Below are positions 15,090 to 23,341 of a stretch of 47,582 nt of DNA, in pieces; the first letter of the stretch is position 1, and each line of letters opens with the position of its first letter. Where the stretch lies: positions 1 through 47,582 of the forward strand of contig DYES01000053.1 of NCBI GenBank assembly GCA_020725585.1, written 5' to 3'. Origin of the DNA: Desulfovirgula sp. (GTDB taxonomy: Bacteria > Bacillota > Desulfotomaculia > Desulfotomaculales > Nap2-2B). Made by a program: the position numbers and the translations under genes. The notes beneath the pieces are model-generated. The model was not told where the DNA came from and did not search any database. It saw nothing but the letters and a program-made list of their open reading frames with translations.

Positions 15090-15118
15090 AGTATATAAGT
15101 TGCACCCTTAAAAAGCAA
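15090..15118 (-). promoter_or_regulatory. Sigma-A-type promoter for the cbiQO leader
   Basis: On the minus strand TTGCTT and TATACT are separated by exactly 17 bases. The -35 box sits inside the terminator hairpin of the chemoreceptor gene. The transcript would start near 15083 and carry an untranslated leader of about 260 bases before the cbiQ start. That leader contains no ORF of note and no riboswitch class I can name. Confidence 0.5.
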
Positions 15119-15138
15119 GATCTCACGTGATCTTTTTT
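15110..15138 (-). terminator. Rho-independent terminator after the chemoreceptor gene
   Basis: AAGATC and GATCTT form a perfect six-base stem around a six-base loop. On the minus strand it is followed by GCTTTTT, about 60 bases after the chemoreceptor stop codon. The plus strand also has a T run, so it could work both ways, but no plus-strand gene ends here. Confidence 0.65.
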
Positions 15139-15195
15139 GGCATGTTGTTATCTTCAGTCAGGCAAACTATCCAATGAATTTCTTGAGCTCATTTT

Positions 15196-16836
15196 TTAAA
15201 GTTTAAACCTGGCCGCCACTTCTTCCAATTCGCGGGCCAGTCTTTGCAGGCTTTCTGCGGAGGCGGCAACCTCTTCCATGGCCGCCGTTTGTTCTTCAGC
15301 GGTGCCGGCCACATTTTCGATGCCGCCTGCTATTTGCTGGGCGGTGGCCGCTACTTCCTGGATTTGCTTGCTTAGCTCCTGAACGGTTCGAATGATTTCG
15401 GTAAAAAGCTCCCCTACTTCTTTGACGATCAGGTTTCCGGCCTGGACCTGCTGGGAGCTTTGGGCCATGCTGGAGATGGCCCCGGCGGCCCCTTCCTGGA
15501 TGCGCTGCACCAGCCGGTAGATTTCACCGGCCGCGCTTGCTGACTGCTCGGCCAATTTTCTCACTTCCTCCGCCACCACGGCAAATCCGCGGCCCTGTTC
15601 ACCCGCTCGGGCTGCTTCGATGGCGGCGTTTAAAGCGAGGAGATTCGTCTGGTCGGCAATATTCGTAATCATTTCCACGATCTTGGTGATTTCCTGTGAA
15701 GTCTCCCCCAATTCGTTAATGGCGCGCGCTACCTGGTTGGCGGATGTTTCAATGCTTCCCATCTGGGCAATTAATTTTCCTACTTTTGCGTTTCCTTCAC
15801 CGGCCAGGCCGGCTGCCCTCTCGGCGGCCTGCGCCACCTGGCCGGCGTTGCCGGCCCCATCTTCAATGGCGGCGGCAATTTCCGAAATTGCCGAAGCGGC
15901 CGCTGTGGCTCCTTGGGTGGTTTGCTGGGCGTTTTCGGACAGCTGGCTGGCGGCTTGCAAGACCGCCCGCGCGCCTTCCGACACTTTCTGAACGATTTCC
16001 CGCAAACCCTGTTTCATCTGGTTAAAGGAACGCGCCAGGGAGCCCACTTCGTCCCGGGAATTGCTTTTTATATCGGCTACAGAAAGATCGCCACCCGCCA
16101 CCTGAAAGACGCCCTTTTCCACCATCTGCAGAGGTTTCGCCACCAGGCCGCCCATGTAAAGGGCAATAAGGATTCCTAAAATGAAGGCGATGCCAATCGC
16201 TATATAATTGATCATTTCAATGCTGTTTACGAGGGCCCGGTTATTTTCAATTGCCGCCTGCAGAGCAGTCTCCTGCAGGCTCACAAAATCCTGGCCGGCT
16301 TTAATCGCTTCCTCGATTACCCCCACTTTTTCCGAAAGATAAGCGGCAATTTCCTTTTCCAGCGCATCGATATCTGCGGCCAGCTGCATTCTTTTTTCCA
16401 TGCTGCCCTGGGCAGGCATTTCCTTGAGCTGCGCCTCCAGGTCTATGGCCTGGCTCTTTAAAGTCGTTAAATATCCGGCTACCTTTCTGTAATCTTCATA
16501 TTTGTCTTGAATCTTGTTGAATAATTCCTTTTCCTGCTCCGAAACACAGAGATCTCTTAGCTTTTGCAATTGAATGACCGCTTCCGCGGTCCGGTTGCTG
16601 TAGTTTTTCATATCTGCTTCGTTACCGGTGAGGATGTAACTTTGAAAAGTAACCGGCAACCTTTCAAAAAGCAGTAGAAACTTCTGTGCTTCAGTGGCCT
16701 TTAAAACCTCCTGCTGGATAATTTTCTCGTAATTTCCCCTCGCCTGGCGCAACTGGTAAACCTGAAGGCCGGCGGCGGCGGCAAAAACCAGCAAAACAAT
16801 CAGGTAGCCAACGAGTATTTTTGCGCGAATCTTCAT
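15196..16836 (-). CDS. Methyl-accepting chemotaxis protein
   Basis: A chemoreceptor of 546 residues. An N-terminal membrane helix ([17 protein letters not shown]) is followed by a mostly helical outer domain with coiled-coil character (four-helix-bundle MCP type). Then come a second membrane helix ([20 protein letters not shown]), a HAMP domain (about residues 240-295) and a long cytoplasmic signalling domain. The hairpin tip contains [19 protein letters not shown] and [14 protein letters not shown]. It senses an unknown ligand and controls CheA/CheW. The ATG at 16834-16836 is preceded by GAGGAGTGGG, so the 60 codons upstream in the same frame are not needed. It stands alone with its own terminator. 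No che genes are in the window. Confidence 0.93.
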   Translation of the reverse strand: MKIRAKILVGYLIVLLVFAAAAGLQVYQLRQARGNYEKIIQQEVLKATEAQKFLLLFERLPVTFQSYILTGNEADMKNYSNRTAEAVIQLQKLRDLCVSEQEKELFNKIQDKYEDYRKVAGYLTTLKSQAIDLEAQLKEMPAQGSMEKRMQLAADIDALEKEIAAYLSEKVGVIEEAIKAGQDFVSLQETALQAAIENNRALVNSIEMINYIAIGIAFILGILIALYMGGLVAKPLQMVEKGVFQVAGGDLSVADIKSNSRDEVGSLARSFNQMKQGLREIVQKVSEGARAVLQAASQLSENAQQTTQGATAAASAISEIAAAIEDGAGNAGQVAQAAERAAGLAGEGNAKVGKLIAQMGSIETSANQVARAINELGETSQEITKIVEMITNIADQTNLLALNAAIEAARAGEQGRGFAVVAEEVRKLAEQSASAAGEIYRLVQRIQEGAAGAISSMAQSSQQVQAGNLIVKEVGELFTEIIRTVQELSKQIQEVAATAQQIAGGIENVAGTAEEQTAAMEEVAASAESLQRLARELEEVAARFKL

Positions 16837-17015
16837 TCTCCCACTCCTCACCCAGCATGATTTTCCTTCTTCAAACTTTTCTTCGGCAAAAAAAGAAAAA
16901 AATTTATCGCCGGCCGTGTTTAGGGGTGATAAATATTTAAGGTGAAGAAATCCCTTATCTTCCGCCACCCTTTCCAGGCCGTCCGGATGTGGGGAAGCAA
17001 ACGGAGACAAAAACA

Positions 17016-17822
17016 CTAAATTTTTCTTTCACCTACCTGCGAACCTGCCGCCGGACGTTCCTGCTGGCCGCCCTCTTGGGCCATTTTTAAAAAGGGTGTG
17101 ACTAAATCCATGGGCAGGGGAAACACAATCGTGCTCGCCTTGTCCGTGGTAATTTCCCGGATCGTTTGCAAGTAGCGCAATTGCAGCGCGGCCGGAACCT
17201 GGGTAATGATCCGGGCCGCTTCCGCCAGCCTTTCCGCAGCCTGGTACTCGCCGTCGGCGTGAATGATCTTGGCCCGCCGCTCGCGCTCGGCCTCGGCCTG
17301 AGCGGCCATGGCCCGCTGCATGGAGGCCGGCAATTCCAGATCGCGAATTTCCACCAGGCTCACCTTAATTCCCCAGGGTTCCGTTCCTTCGTCAATGGCC
17401 TTTTGCAAGCGCTGATTGATTTCGTCCCGCTTGGCCAGAATTTCATCCAGCTGGGACTGGCCCACAATGCTCCGCAAAGTGGTTTGGGAAAGCTGGGAAG
17501 TGGCCCGGATATAGTCCAGCACGTTCACCACCGCCTGGACGGGGTTGATGACCTGGAAGTAAACAATCGCGTTGACCTTAATGGTAACGTTATCGTTGGT
17601 CATCGTTTCTTGCGCCGGAACGTCCATCGTGATGACCCTTAAATCAACTTTCTGCATGCGCTCGATGATCGGGATCAAAAAGATCAATCCCGGCCCGCGC
17701 GCTCCGACCACGCGGCCAAGACGGAAAACTACGCCCCGTTCGTACTCCTGAACAATCCGGATGGCTGACCCGATTAACATGAAGACAAGCAGCAAAAGAA
17801 TGGTCAACGAAAAAAAGCCCAA
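17016..17822 (-). CDS. Slipin (SPFH/stomatin family) membrane protein
   Basis: A 268-residue SPFH protein. An N-terminal membrane helix ([17 protein letters not shown]) precedes the SPFH domain beginning [17 protein letters not shown], with [21 protein letters not shown] and a C-terminal helical stretch rich in Ala and Glu ([14 protein letters not shown]). Members oligomerise on membranes as scaffolds and are commonly paired with NfeD. Here nfeD ends 15 bases upstream, so the pair is an operon. The TTG start lies behind AAGGAGG with a spacer of ten bases. Roles proposed for the pair are membrane quality control or microdomain organisation. None can be read from sequence. Confidence 0.9.
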   Translation of the reverse strand: MGFFSLTILLLLVFMLIGSAIRIVQEYERGVVFRLGRVVGARGPGLIFLIPIIERMQKVDLRVITMDVPAQETMTNDNVTIKVNAIVYFQVINPVQAVVNVLDYIRATSQLSQTTLRSIVGQSQLDEILAKRDEINQRLQKAIDEGTEPWGIKVSLVEIRDLELPASMQRAMAAQAEAERERRAKIIHADGEYQAAERLAEAARIITQVPAALQLRYLQTIREITTDKASTIVFPLPMDLVTPFLKMAQEGGQQERPAAGSQVGERKI

Positions 17823-17837
17823 TTAAAAACAACCTCC

Positions 17838-19214
17838 TTAAAGTATTTTTTCTTGTGTAAGCTGCCCGGGCTTACTGGCTTCGTTCTTTTTCCGCTTTCT
17901 CACCCGCAACTTTAACCCTTCTACCCTGGTAATCTCTACTTCTTCTCCTGCATCCACCTGCCCTTCTTCGGAAATGGCGCTCCAGAGGCTCCCGGCGCAA
18001 AAAACGGTTCCCTGCGGATCCAGGGGGGTGCGCGCCACCGCAACCTGGCCGATTAACCCTTCCCGGCCGGTAATTACCTTGCGCGTCTGGCCGCGGACAA
18101 TGACAAAAACCAGCAGGGCCAGCAGGGCGGCAAAAAGAATCGTCAACAGGGCAATCAGCCAGGGGCTGATCTGGATGCCCGGTCCGCTCCCGGTAAACAG
18201 GAGCAACGAACCCAGCACAAAGGCAACCAGGCCGCCTGTGCCCAGCAGGCCATGGCTGACCACAAAGGCCTCGGCAATGAAAAGACCGAAAGCCAGAATG
18301 AGCAGCAAAATGCCCCCCCAGTAGGCGTCCAAACTGCCCAGGCCGTAAAGTCCGAGCAAAAAACAAAGCCCGCCGAGTACTCCCGGGAAAATCGCCCCGG
18401 GGTGGTAAATCTCCGCGATAATCCCAATCATTCCCAGTGTAAAGAGCAGATAGGCAATTTCCGGGTTGCTCAAAGTTGATAGAATTTTCTCGCGCAGGTT
18501 CATATCGATCTGGCGGAGGGGCGCATTTTGCGTGTTGACGACCACTTTTTGGCCGTCCAGCAGGACGATTTCTTTTCCGTGCAACTTCTCCAAAAGCTCG
18601 TCCAGGTCCCGCGCCCGCACGTCAATCAGCTTTTTTTCCAGCGCTTCCTGATCGGAATAAGATTTGCTTTCCCGCACGGCCTGCTCTGCCGCTTCAGCGT
18701 TTCTGCCGCGCAGCTGGGCCAAAGAGCGTATCCAGGCGGCGGCGTCCTCAGTAATTTTTTCGCCGGGAACGTCCGTTCTTTCCTGGGTGCCGGGGGCGAC
18801 GGAAACGGGATGGGCGGCTCCGATCCTGCTTCCGGGCGCCATCGCCGCATAATGCGCGGCCACGGTGATGAACGTTCCCGCCGAACCGGCCCACCCTCCC
18901 TGCGGGGAGACGTAAACCACCACCGGCACCCGGGCGTTTAAAATATGACCGACAATCTCCTGCGTCGATTGGTACAGCCCGCCGGGCGTATTCAGCCGGA
19001 TTACGCAAGCCGTTGCTCTACTTTGCTCGGCAAGCCTGATTCCTCGCTCCAGGTAACTGGCGACGACGGGTACGATGGGACCTTCTACGGTCAGAACGAC
19101 CACTCCCCCTTGAAAGGGGGCAGGCCAAAGGACGGCCGGCCAGAAAACAAAAAAAATGAACAAAAAAAGAAGCACAAAATTAAATTTTAAAAGATGAAAT
19201 CTTAATTTGTTCAT
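17838..19214 (-). CDS. nfeD: NfeD-family membrane-bound serine protease (ClpP-like) with OB-fold tail
   Basis: The 458-residue protein begins with a signal/anchor helix (FVLLFLFIFFVFWPAVL). A ClpP-class protease domain follows, with the nucleophile Ser111 in GGWAGSAGTF and a probable catalytic Lys153 in PGEKITEDAA. Four or more membrane helices come next (residues about 240-370), then a C-terminal beta-rich NfeD domain (GLIGQVAVART and GEEVEITRVEG). This is the long form of NfeD. In Pyrococcus a homologous Ser-Lys dyad protease cleaves the partner stomatin, and here too a slipin gene follows. The ATG at 19212-19214 has AGAGG nine bases before it. The 220 bases upstream separate it from the divergent DUF763 gene. 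Confidence 0.9.
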   Translation of the reverse strand: MNKLRFHLLKFNFVLLFLFIFFVFWPAVLWPAPFQGGVVVLTVEGPIVPVVASYLERGIRLAEQSRATACVIRLNTPGGLYQSTQEIVGHILNARVPVVVYVSPQGGWAGSAGTFITVAAHYAAMAPGSRIGAAHPVSVAPGTQERTDVPGEKITEDAAAWIRSLAQLRGRNAEAAEQAVRESKSYSDQEALEKKLIDVRARDLDELLEKLHGKEIVLLDGQKVVVNTQNAPLRQIDMNLREKILSTLSNPEIAYLLFTLGMIGIIAEIYHPGAIFPGVLGGLCFLLGLYGLGSLDAYWGGILLLILAFGLFIAEAFVVSHGLLGTGGLVAFVLGSLLLFTGSGPGIQISPWLIALLTILFAALLALLVFVIVRGQTRKVITGREGLIGQVAVARTPLDPQGTVFCAGSLWSAISEEGQVDAGEEVEITRVEGLKLRVRKRKKNEASKPGQLTQEKIL

Positions 19215-19434
19215 TAGTATAACCTCTTTTACGAAGATAAATTTTTCCCGGAAAGCAATGCATACACAGGTTCTCATGCACATTATATCAAGAAGAACGC
19301 AGAATTGCTAGAGCTACGCAACGGGCTATTCATTTTGCCCCGCCGGTGGTATAATGGACGTGCCGAGAGTTTTAAAAAACTCCTGCTGCGGCTCCAAAAG
19401 TCACCCCAAAGCAAAGGTTCGGGAAGTGTTTTTG

Positions 19435-20562
19435 ATGCGCACAGGGATTGCCAATTTACCCCTCCACGGCGGAAAGTGCCCGCCCTGGTTATTTGCGCGC
19501 ATGGTGAAAATGACCAGGGCTTTGATGGAAGTCATGGTTGCCCACGCAGGGAGCGAAGGGGTACTCGCCAGGCTGGCCGATCCCTTTTGGTTTCAGGCTC
19601 TGGGTTGCGTCTTGGGGTTTGACTGGCATTCCTCCGGGCTGACGACGACCGTTTGCGGGGCGCTCAAGGAAGCTCTGCGCGACCGCGCCGGGCAGCTAGG
19701 CCTGTTCGTTGCCGGCGGAAAGGGAAAAACCTCCCGGCAGACGCCGGAGGAAATTCAGCTGTTTGCCGAACGCCACCCTCTAGCCAGGGACCCTCAGGAA
19801 CTGGTTTACGCCAGCAGGATGGCGGCCAAGGTCGACAACAGCGCAGTCCAGGATGGCTACCAGATTTATCACCACACCTTTGTCTTTAATACCAGCGGTC
19901 AGTGGGCGGTAATTCAGCAGGGGATGAACGAACAAAACGGCTGGGCGCGCCGCTACCACTGGTTGAGCGCAACCATGCGGGATTTCGTCTGCGAGCCCCA
20001 CCAGGCGGTGTGCTGCGACTACCGCGGGGAAACCCTAAATCTGGTGGCTCTGGAAAGCGAGCGGGCAAGAAAGGTGATCGCGGAACTGGCCTGCGAGAAG
20101 CCGGAAAAGCTGATCAAGGATTTAAGCCTCCTCCAGGAAAAAGCTGTTTTGAGCCTTCCTTCCCGGCACCAGGTGGCGCTTTCCGACATTCATCCCCGGA
20201 ATATTGAACGCGTACTCCTAAAAAGCTACGCCCGCCAACCGGAAAACTTCCAGGCCCTGCTGGCTGTTGAGGGGGTGGGCCCCAAGGCCCTGCGCGCGTT
20301 AAGCCTGCTTTCTGAATTAGTTTACGGCGCGGCGCCCAGTTACCGCGACCCGGCCCGGTACAGCTTCGCCCACGGGGGCAAAGACGGCCACCCTTACCCT
20401 GTGGACCGCCGCACCTACGATCAGTCCATCGCTTTTCTCCACCAGGCGCTGGCCCAAAGCCGCCTGGGCCGCACGGAAAAAATGGAAGCCTTCCAACGCT
20501 TGGGCCGCTGGGAGAAAAAATTGTCTTTCCAAGAAAAGGCCGACGTTCAATCAGGCATCTGA
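19435..20562 (+). CDS. DUF763 protein
   Basis: This 375-residue protein begins MRTGIANLPLHGGKCPPWL, then has DPFWFQALGCVLGFDWHSSG, a strongly conserved block of DUF763. Near residue 280 is a helix-hairpin-helix-like element (LAVEGVGPKALRALSLL), followed by FAHGGKDGHPYPVDRRTYD. DUF763 is common in archaea and thermophiles and has no proven function. The hairpin motif hints at DNA or RNA contact. The chosen ATG is where family sequence begins, with GGGAAGTG upstream. A TATAAT box at 19350-19355 could be its -10 element, but no convincing -35 stands before it. The last third is rich in Arg and Lys. The gene is transcribed away from nfeD. Confidence 0.85.
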   Translation: MRTGIANLPLHGGKCPPWLFARMVKMTRALMEVMVAHAGSEGVLARLADPFWFQALGCVLGFDWHSSGLTTTVCGALKEALRDRAGQLGLFVAGGKGKTSRQTPEEIQLFAERHPLARDPQELVYASRMAAKVDNSAVQDGYQIYHHTFVFNTSGQWAVIQQGMNEQNGWARRYHWLSATMRDFVCEPHQAVCCDYRGETLNLVALESERARKVIAELACEKPEKLIKDLSLLQEKAVLSLPSRHQVALSDIHPRNIERVLLKSYARQPENFQALLAVEGVGPKALRALSLLSELVYGAAPSYRDPARYSFAHGGKDGHPYPVDRRTYDQSIAFLHQALAQSRLGRTEKMEAFQRLGRWEKKLSFQEKADVQSGI

Positions 20563-20753
20563 TCCCCGCCGCCCCTTGCCGTTTCACTTTTGGTGCCGGT
20601 GCCTGGCAGTGTGCGGGGTTGCGGTATTTTTCCTGGCATCCTCCGGATTGCCCGGGGCCCGCTCTACCGGGGAGCGTCTTTGCTCTGGCCGAGGGGGGAA
20701 AATCCTAATTTCTGCCAAAATCTAACCTCATGGAGAAGGAGGAGGGTTAACAA

Positions 20754-20951
20754 ATGGAATGTCGCCTTGATCTGAACAAGAAAAAATGCACCTGCACCTA
20801 TGAGCCGTGCGCACACAAGGGAAAGTGCTGCGAATGTCTGGAATATCACTGGAAGCGTCGTGAACTGCCGGGATGTCTTTTTCCGCCTGAGGTAGAAAAA
20901 ACCTATAACCGCTCGTTGAAAAGATTTATTGAGGTCTATTCAGGAAAATGA
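20754..20951 (+). CDS. Small cysteine-rich protein, DUF6485-like
   Basis: This 65-residue protein carries eight cysteines (C3, C12, C14, C19, C25, C26, C28, C41) plus histidines, arranged as CTCTYEPC and KGKCCECLEYH. The pattern looks like a metal-binding site and resembles the DUF6485 family of anaerobic Firmicutes and archaea. That family name is from memory of the motif, not a search. A strong GGAGGAGGG ribosome site stands before the ATG, and a strong terminator follows, so it is a monocistronic gene or the last of a DUF763 transcript. Function unknown. Confidence 0.75.
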   Translation: MECRLDLNKKKCTCTYEPCAHKGKCCECLEYHWKRRELPGCLFPPEVEKTYNRSLKRFIEVYSGK

Positions 20952-21008
20952 TCCCCCGCGCTTTCCGGCGACAAGATCATTCCCTCCTGGGCAAACAGAG
21001 AGCAGGCA

Positions 21009-21037
21009 AAAACCCCCTTTCCCGAAAAGGGGGTTTT
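21009..21037 (+). terminator. Strong rho-independent terminator
   Basis: AAAACCCCCTTT and AAAGGGGGTTTT form a 12-base perfect stem with a five-base loop. It lies about 60 bases after the cysteine-rich gene and ends plus-strand transcription before the convergent B3/B4 gene. The A/T ends of the stem give T runs on both strands, so it may serve both genes. Confidence 0.85.
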
Positions 21038-21091
21038 GCTTAAAAATACACGAAAATACAGGCGGGCAGATTGTCTTAAAAGGCTGTGCGG

Positions 21092-21799
21092 TTACTCATC
21101 CAGTGTCGCGAAATAATTATTTTTTTCCAAAAAATACTGCTTCGGCTGAACCCTAAAAAACCTTTCCAGGTGCGCGGACAGCTCTTTTTGCGCCTGCAAA
21201 ACAGAGTCTCGGTTGCCGTCGGAAAAACCATCGATGGGAAAGAAAATGTCCTGCGCGTGAGCGGTAACCTTCCCCCGCTCGTTTTGCCTCCAGATCCAGC
21301 GCCTGGTCCTGATTTCCTGCTCGTCGGCGTAAACCAGTTCTCCCGCCGGAACGATTTCGGGTTCGGTCTGGCCGAAGGGAGTAAACTTCTCTCCTTCTTT
21401 AGAGTAGCGAACCATAATGTCTCCTGTGATGGAGCCCAGGTCGTGGGCGCCCATGGGGACGGCATATTTCAGTGAGACAGCGTTGACCAGATTCACCACG
21501 TCATTTATGTCCGGAAGTTCTCCTCCCTTGACCACCCGGGAGAGGAGGGCTTCCACCGAGCTCAAGAACTTGTTTGGGTTAAAGCCCAGTTTTCGAAAAG
21601 CCTCCCGGTAGCAGAGGAGTGCAGGGTGCTCCTTTAAATTAACCCCTGCGTACCTGGCCCTCGCTGCTGCCGTGGCTTCTTTGAGCAATTCCGTAATTTC
21701 TTTTGTTTTTCCCCGGTTGTTAAGCCCTCTGGCCACCACCACCCCGATGCAAACGGTGGGTAAGGTTTCAAAAACCGGGGGGTCAATGATGAATCTCAT
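21092..21799 (-). CDS. Free-standing B3/B4 (PheRS beta editing-like) tRNA-binding domain protein
   Basis: The 235-residue protein shows the B3/B4 fold pattern of phenylalanyl-tRNA synthetase beta, with NPNKFLSSVEALLSRVVKGG, then LPDINDVVNLVNAVSLKY and GAHDLGSITGDI. These blocks are typical of stand-alone B3/B4 proteins. In PheRS the domain hydrolyses Tyr-tRNA(Phe). Stand-alone copies are presumed trans-editing factors, with substrate unproven. The second of two nearby ATGs is preferred because GGGAGG lies seven bases before it. The YbaK-family gene lies 60 bases upstream in the same direction, so two predicted editing activities are adjacent. Confidence 0.85.
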   Translation of the reverse strand: MRFIIDPPVFETLPTVCIGVVVARGLNNRGKTKEITELLKEATAAARARYAGVNLKEHPALLCYREAFRKLGFNPNKFLSSVEALLSRVVKGGELPDINDVVNLVNAVSLKYAVPMGAHDLGSITGDIMVRYSKEGEKFTPFGQTEPEIVPAGELVYADEQEIRTRRWIWRQNERGKVTAHAQDIFFPIDGFSDGNRDSVLQAQKELSAHLERFFRVQPKQYFLEKNNYFATLDE

Positions 21800-21859
21800 C
21801 TCCATGCCTCCCAGAAGTGAAAGATATTTCCCTTAATTTCTTATTTTTTTTTTTATTCT

Positions 21860-22339
21860 TTATTTGATCGAGATAACGCGGCCGCCCGTCATTTTAACCA
21901 GTTCTGCCGGGGTGAGTTTAAAGACCGCGTACGGGTTACCGGCGGCCGCCCAGATTTCCTCGTGCAACAGCAGGTCCTCGTCAATAAAGGTCTTTAGCTC
22001 CTCGCCGTGACCTACCGGGGGAACGCCGCCGATGACAAAGCCGGTACGCTCACGGACATAATCAGCGTCCGCCTTTTCCACGGGCTCCGCAACCAGCTCC
22101 GCCATCTTCTTTTCGTTGACACGATTAGCGCCGCTGGCAATCACTAGAATGGGAAAGTGCGTCCGTTTGCCTTTAAAGACAAGGGATTTAGCAATCTGTT
22201 CCACCCGGCAGCCAATGGCCTGGGCCGCCTCCCGAGCGCTGCGCGTGGTCTGCGGCAGCTCCTTCACCTGCCCGGAAAAGCCCAGGGCGCCTAAAACCTC
22301 TTGAACTTTCTGCGCGCTCGGACCCAGAGTGCCGGACAT
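21860..22339 (-). CDS. YbaK/EbsC-family aminoacyl-tRNA deacylase
   Basis: This 159-residue protein has the YbaK fold signature: Lys51 in IAKSLVFKGK, then PILVIASGANRVNEKK, and GGVPPVGHGEEL near residues 104-115. The family removes wrongly charged amino acids, for example Cys from tRNA(Pro), and the lysine is a key residue. Which mischarged tRNA it clears cannot be read from sequence, and several subfamilies (YbaK, ProXp types) look alike at this level. The ATG follows AGGGGGT. It probably shares a transcript with the B3/B4 gene downstream. Confidence 0.88.
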   Translation of the reverse strand: MSGTLGPSAQKVQEVLGALGFSGQVKELPQTTRSAREAAQAIGCRVEQIAKSLVFKGKRTHFPILVIASGANRVNEKKMAELVAEPVEKADADYVRERTGFVIGGVPPVGHGEELKTFIDEDLLLHEEIWAAAGNPYAVFKLTPAELVKMTGGRVISIK

Positions 22340-22455
22340 TTCCAACTACCCCCTGGAAAGATAAACTCTTTTTTCACAATAGAGTTTACCACTTCCAAAA
22401 GGATGGGACAAGTCTGATGATATCTGTTTTATTCCGACCCCGGGCTTCCTCAAAA

Positions 22456-22507
22456 ATCACGGGTGAGTCCAATTGTCTATATCACGGGCGCAAATTATTC
22501 CCGAGAT
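22456..22507. promoter_or_regulatory. Repeated ATCACGGG element with inverted partner upstream of mgtC
   Basis: ATCACGGG occurs at 22456-22463 and again at 22481-22488, and CCCGAGAT at 22500-22507 is a near-complement of both. The second copy and CCCGAGAT can form a hairpin, and the first copy could compete. A TTGTCT with a 17-base spacer to TATTCC overlaps it as a weak promoter. It could be a pair of operator half-sites or a leader switch. The 314-base gap between the YbaK and mgtC genes holds this, one further hairpin, and no gene. Confidence 0.35.
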
Positions 22508-22571
22508 AAACTACCAGGCAGATTAAGTTTTTGTTAACTCTCGTCTTTCTTCTTTCTTCCTTCTTCAATAC

Positions 22572-22609
22572 GCCGGGAAGCTGCTTCGGGTGCGCCCAAT
22601 ATACCCGGC
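22572..22609 (+). promoter_or_regulatory. GC-rich hairpin in the mgtC leader
   Basis: GCCGGG pairs with CCCGGC around a loop that itself holds GGGTGCGCCC. It lies 45 bases before the mgtC start and has no T run, so it is not a simple terminator. It does not match the M-box magnesium riboswitch that I know. A structured leader is possible, chance not excluded. Confidence 0.3.
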
Positions 22610-22653
22610 CTGAAAACGGAAATAATATTTTAAAAAATCAGGGAGATACAATC

Positions 22654-23088
22654 ATGAACACAGAGGTAGAGTTGGTGATCAGGCTCGTGCTGTCCTTTCT
22701 TCTGGGCAGCCTTTTCGGTCTGGAAAGGGAAAAGCGGCATAAGCCAGCGGGTTTACGCACCCACACTTTGGTTTGTCTGGGTGCGGCGCTTTTTACCATC
22801 ACCGGCATGTACGGTTTTCCGGTGGCGGGCACGGAGACGGTGTTCAAAAACAGCGACCCGGCGCGCGTCGCCGCGCAAATTGTCAGCGGCGTGGGATTTA
22901 TTGGCGGAGGAATTATCTTCAAGGAAAAGGACCACATTCGCGGCCTTACCACGGCGGCCAGCATCTGGCTTACCGCCGGACTGGGAATGGGAATGGGCGC
23001 CGGGCTCTACCTGCTGACGGGGGTGACGGCGCTGCTGGGTTTAATCGGACTTACATTGAACCATTTTTTAGAGCGCCGGGAAACATAA
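22654..23088 (+). CDS. MgtC/SapB-family membrane protein
   Basis: This 144-residue protein matches the membrane part of MgtC/SapB. It has the conserved LLGSLFGLEREKRHKPAGLRTH block (shown in part; residues 15-36), then LVCLGAALFTITGMYG, an IVSGVGFIGGGIIFKE stretch and TTAASIWLTAGLGMGMG, with four or five helices. The acidic C-terminal domain of longer MgtC proteins is missing, so this is the short form. Roles in the family range from magnesium-limited growth to inhibition of ATP synthase. The ATG has GGGAG before it. The leader upstream holds repeats and hairpins listed separately. Confidence 0.88.
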   Translation: MNTEVELVIRLVLSFLLGSLFGLEREKRHKPAGLRTHTLVCLGAALFTITGMYGFPVAGTETVFKNSDPARVAAQIVSGVGFIGGGIIFKEKDHIRGLTTAASIWLTAGLGMGMGAGLYLLTGVTALLGLIGLTLNHFLERRET

Positions 23089-23133
23089 AACAAAACATAA
23101 AACAGCATAAATATCATATTTAACCAATTTATT

Positions 23134-23140
23134 CATATTA
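23134..23140 (+). promoter_or_regulatory. Possible forespore-type -10 box (CATATTA)
   Basis: CATATTA fits the CATNNTA -10 pattern used by sigma-G and sigma-F promoters, and it lies about 200 bases before a spore protein gene. No -35 element of the right sequence and spacing is present (a GCATA lies 24 bases away, too far). The region is A/T-rich, so the match may be chance. Confidence 0.2.
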
Positions 23141-23165
23141 TACCATAAGATTGGGGGACCGACTG

Positions 23166-23258
23166 ATGTCCTTTTTCAATCATCCCTTTGCCCTGCCCTT
23201 CTGTCTGGGCCTGGAAGACAAAAGGATCTGGAGCCTGCTGGACGGGGGCCGTTTTTAA
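23166..23258 (+). CDS. Possible 30-residue ORF before the spore protein gene
   Basis: The frame MSFFNHPFALPFCLGLEDK continues to a total of 30 residues and has a GGGGG ribosome-site-like run eight bases before its ATG. The protein has one cysteine and resembles no family I know. The stretch between it and the spore gene (23259-23341) is non-coding. It may be a real small gene of the sporulation transcript or a decayed remnant. Confidence 0.3.
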   Translation: MSFFNHPFALPFCLGLEDKRIWSLLDGGRF

Positions 23259-23341
23259 CGACGCCTCGCCCTGCCGCCGGCAAGACAGCTTCCCTGATTA
23301 AAAATTTCTCCGGCGGACATGCTAAGGAAGAGGTGATGAAG

